Shown piece by piece: positions 58,981 to 64,000 of a stretch of DNA of 64,000 bases. The position numbers and the translations under genes were made by a program. The DNA is from Ilex aquifolium. Taxonomy: Eukaryota; Streptophyta; Magnoliopsida; Aquifoliales; Aquifoliaceae. Numbering within the stretch: the stretch's first letter is position 1; the number at the start of each line of letters is the position of its first letter. The notes below the pieces were generated by a model that did no database searches, was not told the origin of the DNA, and was given only the letters and a program-made list of their open reading frames with translations. The stretch lies in contig OX637402.1 in the NCBI GenBank assembly GCA_951799425.1, positions 21,279,844 through 21,343,843 on the forward strand, read 5' to 3'.

Positions 58981-58997
58981 TCCCACAGACGGCGCCA
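58981..58997 (-). other. Primer-binding site of element B
   Basis: TGGCGCCGTCTGTGGGA on the minus strand, three bases inside the 5' LTR and identical to that of element A. Confidence 0.85.
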
Positions 58998-59000
58998 GAT

Positions 59001-60712
59001 TGTGCGTACAGATTTTTGCACAATATAAATGTTCGAGTAGAAGCAGGACTAGGGCGAACTCGTCTTGACCGTTGACGTCGAATCCTAGCGATGAAGTGGA
59101 TTGGCGTGACGTAGGCCAAAAGGAACTGGTTGGATTGATGGTGGCTCCTCCTTGTGGAACGGTTGAACTAAGCCTCACAAACGGTGTTGGATTCCGGCTT
59201 CTCCTGGACAAGAAGAGAAGAGTTAGAAGGGCGCCGGAGTGTCTCCGGCGTTTCCCCTCCGACGGACAAGTCAGTAGTCGTTTTTGAGAGGGAGATTATT
59301 TGGAGCACACTTGTTTGCATGTGTTGCGTACCTTCGATTTGCCTCTCAGAGGGCTATTTATACCTTTGTTGGTAGTAATCATTGCGGGCTAGTGCACAAT
59401 AGGAGATGTCAGTCATGGGGAAGCGTTTTTCCCCTTTTGCAGAGATATTTGAAGGCTCTTAACTGCTCGGAGTCCCGACCAATCAATGCCCCTTCCCTCG
59501 GGCGCCCGGGCAATAAATGCTCTTATCCCTATGCAAATGTATTGAATGTTTGATCTTCGTAGCACTTAATGCGCCCCTTTCCGGGCTATCCCAGTCATCA
59601 AGGACATCCCATCATATGTACGCACAATATAAATGTTCGAGTAGAAGCAGGACTAGGGCGAACTCGTCTTGACCGTTGACGTCGAATCCTAGCGATGAAG
59701 TGGATTGGCGTGACGTAGGCCAAAAGGAACTGGTTGGATTGATGGTGGCTCCTCCTTGTGGAACGGTTGAACTAAGCCTCACAAACGGTGTTGGATTCCG
59801 GCTTCTCCTGGACAAGAAGAGAAGAGTTAGAAGGGCGCCGGAGTGTCTCCGGCGTTTCCCCTCCGACGGACAAGTCAGTAGTCGTTTTTGAGAGGGAGAT
59901 TATTTGGAGCACACTTGTTTGCATGTGTTGCGTACCTTCGATTTGCCTCTCAGAGAGCTATTTATACCTTTGTTGGTAGTAATCATTGCGGGCTAGTGCA
60001 CAATAGGAGATGTCAGTCATGGGGAAGCGTTTTTCCCCTTTTGCAGAGATATTTGAAGGCTCTTAACTGCTCGGAGTCCCGACCAATCAATGCCCCTTCC
60101 CTCGGGCGCCCGGGCAATAAATGCTCTTATCCCTATGCAAATGTATTGAATGCTTGATCTTCGTAGCACTTAATGCGCCCCTTTCCGGGCTATCCCAGTC
60201 ATCAAGGACATCCCATCATACTGAATGTTTATTAAATGATCCCCTGTATACCCGGACAATGACTGGGACCTTTGTGTAAAGCTATGTACTGCTCTGCCCA
60301 CAGTACTACGTGTCCTTATCCCCTTGGTTGCCAACTCTGCTTACCCTGCCTGCCTTACTGAGTTGACGGAAAGGACAAGCCAGTGACTCCTTCCTCACCT
60401 TAGTCTCCATAAGCCGAAGACGTCGGGGAGCTTTTGGAGCCGAGATGACGTGTACCGGGCCTCATATCCCGAGAAGACATATGCGCCGAGGACACGTGTG
60501 GGATGAGGCAGCACCGAGGTTCATTGAGTGCCGAGATTACGTGTCATCAATCTAAACCACCAGTGGTATCCGGACGCCGAGGACACGTGTCACCATTCTA
60601 GTACCGGGATCACACGACGCCGAGGACGTGTGTCGTGACATCAGTCGTCGGAGCACAGTGATCCCCCGAGAACACGTGTTACCATCTGCTGAACCCACAG
60701 AATGTCCCATCA
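59001..60712 (-). repeat. 5' LTR of element B with an internal 0.6 kb duplication
   Basis: 1712 bp against 1108 bp for the 3' LTR. The part 59622-60712 aligns without gaps to 48903-49993. The part 59001-59615 repeats the R-U5 and TATA-containing portion (48886-49500), joined through the 6-bp filler ATGTAC at 59616-59621. The LTR therefore has two TATA boxes (59356-59362 and 59960-59966). Confidence 0.92.
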
Positions 60713-60717
60713 CTTCT

Positions 60718-61230
60718 AATTATGAATCGAGCTGTAATTGCTCAGCAAGTTGTACCCAAATATCAACATAATTCTGAGGGAGGCTGTTGATCCACTTCAT
60801 TGTCGATCCCCCCAAGTTGTTTGGAAACATTATACACAATAGAGCTTCGTTTTTCCTGTGGATTGCCATCCAACTTTTTGTAATGACGAATGTGGGAGGT
60901 TGGGTTGGTTCTCCCACCGTAGGGCTTAAAGTTCGGGATGGTGAATTTACTTGATACTCTTTCCTTTTTTATTCACCTGCTAAAGATGGACGCCTCGATT
61001 CCCCTAATATATTCACTCGTTGCTCTTCTGGCTAACTCTTTAGTAGATTTTTTTTCGGACCTCTTTAGCTTGCTATCGAACTCTTTTGTTATGAAACGTT
61101 TCCAAACGTCCTCTTGTGTCCTCAACTTGAGTGAATTTCTTCCTTCTACTTTTTGTCTTGGTGTCCTTTCTTTGCCTTCCTCTATGCCTTTCTATGCCTT
61201 TCTCGGCTAAGACTCGATTCTGCGCAGAAG
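60718..61230 (-). pseudogene. Decayed Ty3/gypsy gag on the right of element B
   Basis: The minus-strand frames give NFKPYGGRTNPTSHIRHY-type and MKWINSLPQNYVDIWVQLAEQ fragments, the pattern of the gag core of Tat/Athila-like elements, but with stops and frame changes. A further N-terminal fragment lies near 61255-61320. It is much older than element B, which inserted at its edge. Confidence 0.65.
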
Positions 61231-61330
61231 GGTTCATGTTTTACCCTAGTATGACAATTTGACGTTTCGGAGGCTTCCCAATCCCTAAAGTTTCTTAAGG
61301 TTGTCTTTAGCATCTCATTTTCCTACCTTA

Positions 61331-62587
61331 GTTTTTCGGTTCTTAGGAATTTTTCACCATATCGTCATGGCCATCCAATCGGTCTTGGAGAGATTAGACT
61401 AGTTTCATAAACGCTGAGATTTTCCCATCAGCACGTGAGGTATTCGTTGGTTTCCTGGGCTTCATCTTAAAGGTAGTATCTCCCTGATGACATGTTGTGT
61501 GGATCTTCGTCATACTCAGTAGCATCCTGATTGTTGTGTGATGATCCGATTATACTTCATAGATTTGGCATGGCTCTTTCATTCACAATTTGTCCACAAA
61601 TGATTCCAATTGTAAAAGGGAAAAATCTCTTACCTCCCAATGATTTAATTGGAAAAAGAGTGAACAAGGGTTGCACTGTTCCTCCTACAAAACGAACAAG
61701 TTGTAGAGACCAGGGGTGAGCCAATCGGAGGCACTCTGATACTTAAGTTAGTAAGGGTCCTAAAAGAAAGGAAAGAGGTTTGCTGGATTAGAAATGCATA
61801 TCTTAGACTCAAGTATCACCCAATATTTATAGTGTTGCATGGCAACTATCATGCCAAGATTTCAGTTGTCGCCTATTATTAGGTGGCACATTTAATTATT
61901 TGCTAGATTACTTTTCATTGATGCTGGAATTTCTCCTAGATCTTTTGTTATTTGCACATTAGTTAGGGTACGCTTATAATGCTCACCTAAGATTTAGACA
62001 ATGTTCTTATTATTTCAGCCCTATCTCTAATTTATCGGGATAGCCTAGCTATCTTATTTACTGAATGATTCCATTTGGAGGGTTGATTGTGAGCTCTGCT
62101 CAGTCTTGCTTACCATTCGATTTGTTCGAGCATTACAACCATTTATTTAGTCGGTTGTAATGGAGACAGTAGTTTCCTACATTCCTCTTGCACGTTTTTT
62201 TGTCACGTGTTTTAGGACACGTGGTCTCATTAATTGTTTCAATCATGTGTGGTTGTTTTATGCTCCTTCATATATGTTATAATGTCTTTCCAGGAATAAG
62301 AGTTGAATAGTTGGATTGATTAGTAAGGAGGACTTTTGGACTAGAATTTCAATCGCGATTAACGGTTAGTCTAATAGCCACTACTCTCATTGTTGAACTT
62401 TAAGGTCGCATGTTCAAATCTCATCGTCTCCCACCTTTTAATATCGACAAACCAAAAAAAAAAAAAACTAGAGTTTCAATTATAATAAGATTAGTTCCAC
62501 ATTGGTGTAAAGTTGGTAACAATAATCCTTCTCACAACACAAATCTAGACAATCGATTGCTCATTTGGACAAAAACATTTGTATGTC
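61331..62587. other. Intergenic DNA, probably old retroelement sequence
   Basis: No gene or clear element ends were found. A TATTTATA near 61830 and the position upstream of the gag remnant suggest a worn LTR, but I could not pair it. Confidence 0.4.
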
Positions 62588-63290
62588 TGATGGGCCAAGC
62601 TCAATGACCCAACTCATGTGACAAGTCCAAGGGCCTAACTCCAAGAGATCCAGCAAGTCCAGCCCAATGTGGTCAACCCGATCAAGCTCATCAGGTTCAA
62701 GGAGCTACTACATCAGCAGGGAGCATGCAAGGTAGCCTCCTCTTAGTTACTTTGGAGTAAGGGTCATCTAAGAGTCTCCTTCTAGCCACCTTAGAGTAAG
62801 GGTCATCCAAGAGCCTCCTCCTCGCCACCCTGAAATAACGGTCATCCCAAGAGCCTTATCCAAGCCGCCTTGGAAATAGTCAACTCCCCACCTCATCCTT
62901 TAACCGAGTCTCATGGAGAGCACCGCAATTGTTTCACCCGTTGAGAAGATGTCGCCAACTCCACCACAATAGTTATTTAGTTACTATTAAATCGCTCCAG
63001 TCTGTTTGGAGACGACTATAAATTGTAAACCCCACCAACACTTGGGGGGCAGATTAGATCACACTCAACAGAGCACATATTTCATCTCCCTCTCTAAGCC
63101 TGTAACTCTCTGTTTTTCCTACACTCTTGAGCTAATAAAGTAACCCGGCAACTCTGGCCATTCAAAAGTGGGCGTAGGTCACATTGACCGAACCACTATA
63201 AACCTTGTATTTTCTCTCCCTCTACTTTAATTACTGTATTTTATACTGCTTACTTGACTAGTGGTGTGCAAACCAATTTGTGTATCATCA
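62588..63290 (+). mobile_element. Solo LTR related to the one at 2086-2845
   Basis: 703 bp, starting TGATGGGCCAAGC and ending GTATCATCA, flanked by ATGTC (62583-62587 and 63291-63295). It is similar in inverted orientation to 2845-2086, for example ACCGAGTCTCATGGAGAGCA and GGAGCTACAT/ACTACATCAGCAGGGAGCA. CTATAAATTG near 63017 is a likely TATA box, and AATAAAG near 63135 a polyadenylation-type signal. Three ~42 bp repeats with GTAAGGGTCATC lie at 62730-62850. Confidence 0.9.
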
Positions 63291-63295
63291 ATGTC

Positions 63296-63847
63296 TATTG
63301 TATTTGTTTATTTCACTCGATAAAAATGTTATTGTGTATTTCAAATGAAATAGGGTTTGTATATTTAAAAGGCTATTGATTTTACAATTTTACATTTGTA
63401 GATATTAATTTAAGTAATTACTTACGAGCAATGCTATGAGACTTAATTTCATACAGTTATTGAATTAGTTGTGAGTTCCAATGTTAAATGAAGCTCACTT
63501 CTAATCCAAAGATTATATTAAATCATGTCTCGAGATTATATCTTCAAATTAGGTCTCAATAATATTTTTCATTACTAAAATACCAAATTCAAAACCATTC
63601 AAGGCCCATTTATGACCTATTAGAACTGGGCCAAAAGGAAGGACTGCTGCTTTTGGTCCCAAGTAGGCCCGGACCCGAATGAACTTTAGTGGGCTGGTCC
63701 GCTTGTTGGCGACCCTTTTATTTGCTCGCTTTGAATTTCGCAGGGAAAGAGCGAGAAAAAACACAGCAAGATCTCAACTGTAAACAGCGACAAATAAACC
63801 AAACGAGAATCAAACCCTAGGTGAGAGAGAAAGAGAGAGAATCGGTT
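63296..63847 (+). promoter_or_regulatory. Upstream region of the partial right-edge gene
   Basis: AT-rich with a possible foldback at about 63427-63567 (ATGAGACTTAATTT against AAATTAGGTCTCA). The last 100 bp is a purine-rich leader with GAGAGA runs, typical of a plant 5' UTR. Confidence 0.5.
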
Positions 63848-64000
63848 ATGGAGAAACTGTCCTCAAGTTCCAGTGGCTCGCGAGAGCTCCAGTGTATTGG
63901 GAAAATGGAAATCGTCAGACCAAAGCCAGTTGGTTTCCTCTGTGGCTCCATTCCTGTCCCCACTGATAAAGCTTTCCACGATTTCAATTCCGCTCTTATT
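63848..64000 (+). CDS. N-terminus of an unidentified plant protein (partial)
   Basis: Opens with ATG at 63848 after a GAGAGA-rich leader and stays open for 51 codons to the window edge. The start is serine-rich (EKLSSSSSGSREL), followed by VRPKPVGFLCGSIPVP and TDKAFHDFNSALI. This looks like a genuine conserved N-terminus, but I do not recognise the family with confidence. A second in-frame ATG is 19 codons downstream. Confidence 0.65.
   Translation, partial: MEKLSSSSSGSRELQCIGKMEIVRPKPVGFLCGSIPVPTDKAFHDFNSALI

Larger units (their letters stand above)
48886..60712 (-). mobile_element. Tat-lineage Ty3/gypsy LTR retrotransposon B, full length, apparently intact
   Basis: An 11,827 bp element on the minus strand with target duplication CTTCT (48881-48885 and 60713-60717). 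In element orientation: 5' LTR (60712-59001), primer-binding site, gag-protease, UAG, RT-RNase H-RNase H-integrase, an internal region with an oppositely transcribed three-exon gene, polypurine tract, 3' LTR (49993-48886). All frames are open. The LTRs differ at one position over the 1,091 bp that align directly, so insertion is very recent. The second RNase H domain places it in the Tat clade. Confidence 0.95.

Noticed and set aside
59072..60157. Triplicated 63-89 codon frames in and around the LTRs of element B
   Set aside because: They are copies of LTR sequence (48957-49438, 59072-59553, 59676-60157), overlap in several phases and cross the promoter. Their repetition follows the LTR, not a gene.

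Overview
This window is nuclear DNA of a flowering plant, most likely a eudicot. It holds a split ABCG half-transporter gene closely resembling ABCG25, GT-AG introns, plant Tat-lineage Ty3/gypsy retrotransposons, and plant MITE, Helitron and Mutator families. Most of the sequence is transposon-derived. Only two host genes are visible: the ABCG25-like gene (39794-47778) and the first 51 codons of a gene running off the right edge (63848-64000).

Layout. 1-1555 is AT-rich with nothing recognised. 1556-10826 and 10828-21927 are two head-to-tail copies of one segment. Since the duplication, copy 1 gained a solo LTR and a PIF/Harbinger-type MITE; copy 2 gained a Helitron, a Mutator-like element and a copia-type solo LTR. 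The sister copy preserves the empty site each time, so element ends and target-site duplications (TSDs) can be read directly. Both copies carry a broken copia gag/LTR remnant and a fragment of a decayed Ty3/gypsy pol, which continues past copy 2 to about 23390. 25323-38552 is Tat element A: 13.2 kb, TSD ATCCT, LTRs differing at about 15 of 706 sites, gag-pol in one frame with three nonsense codons. The ABCG25-like gene follows, with a 5.7 kb second intron. 48886-60712 is Tat element B: 11.8 kb, minus strand, TSD CTTCT, with LTRs nearly identical over their shared length and all reading frames open. Beyond B are old gag remnants, another solo LTR with a clean TSD, and the partial gene.

The most notable system is the extra coding capacity of the two Tat elements. 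Between pol and the 3' LTR, each carries spliced genes on the strand opposite to gag-pol. B has one three-exon gene (755 codons). A has two related genes, one with two exons (338 codons) and one with four exons and a frameshift. All three share an N-terminal region resembling the plant 'putative gypsy type transposon' family (Transposase_28), followed by coiled-coil and acidic or low-complexity C-terminal parts. Being antisense, their introns would not be spliced from the element's genomic RNA, which explains how a retroelement can keep introns. B also has UAG-CAA-UUA, the TMV-type readthrough context, exactly between gag-pro and pol in one continuous frame. A has a 55-bp repeat array with two hairpins per unit between the convergent ends of pol and an antisense gene.

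All alignments, counts and splice sites were judged by eye from the sequence; no database search was run.
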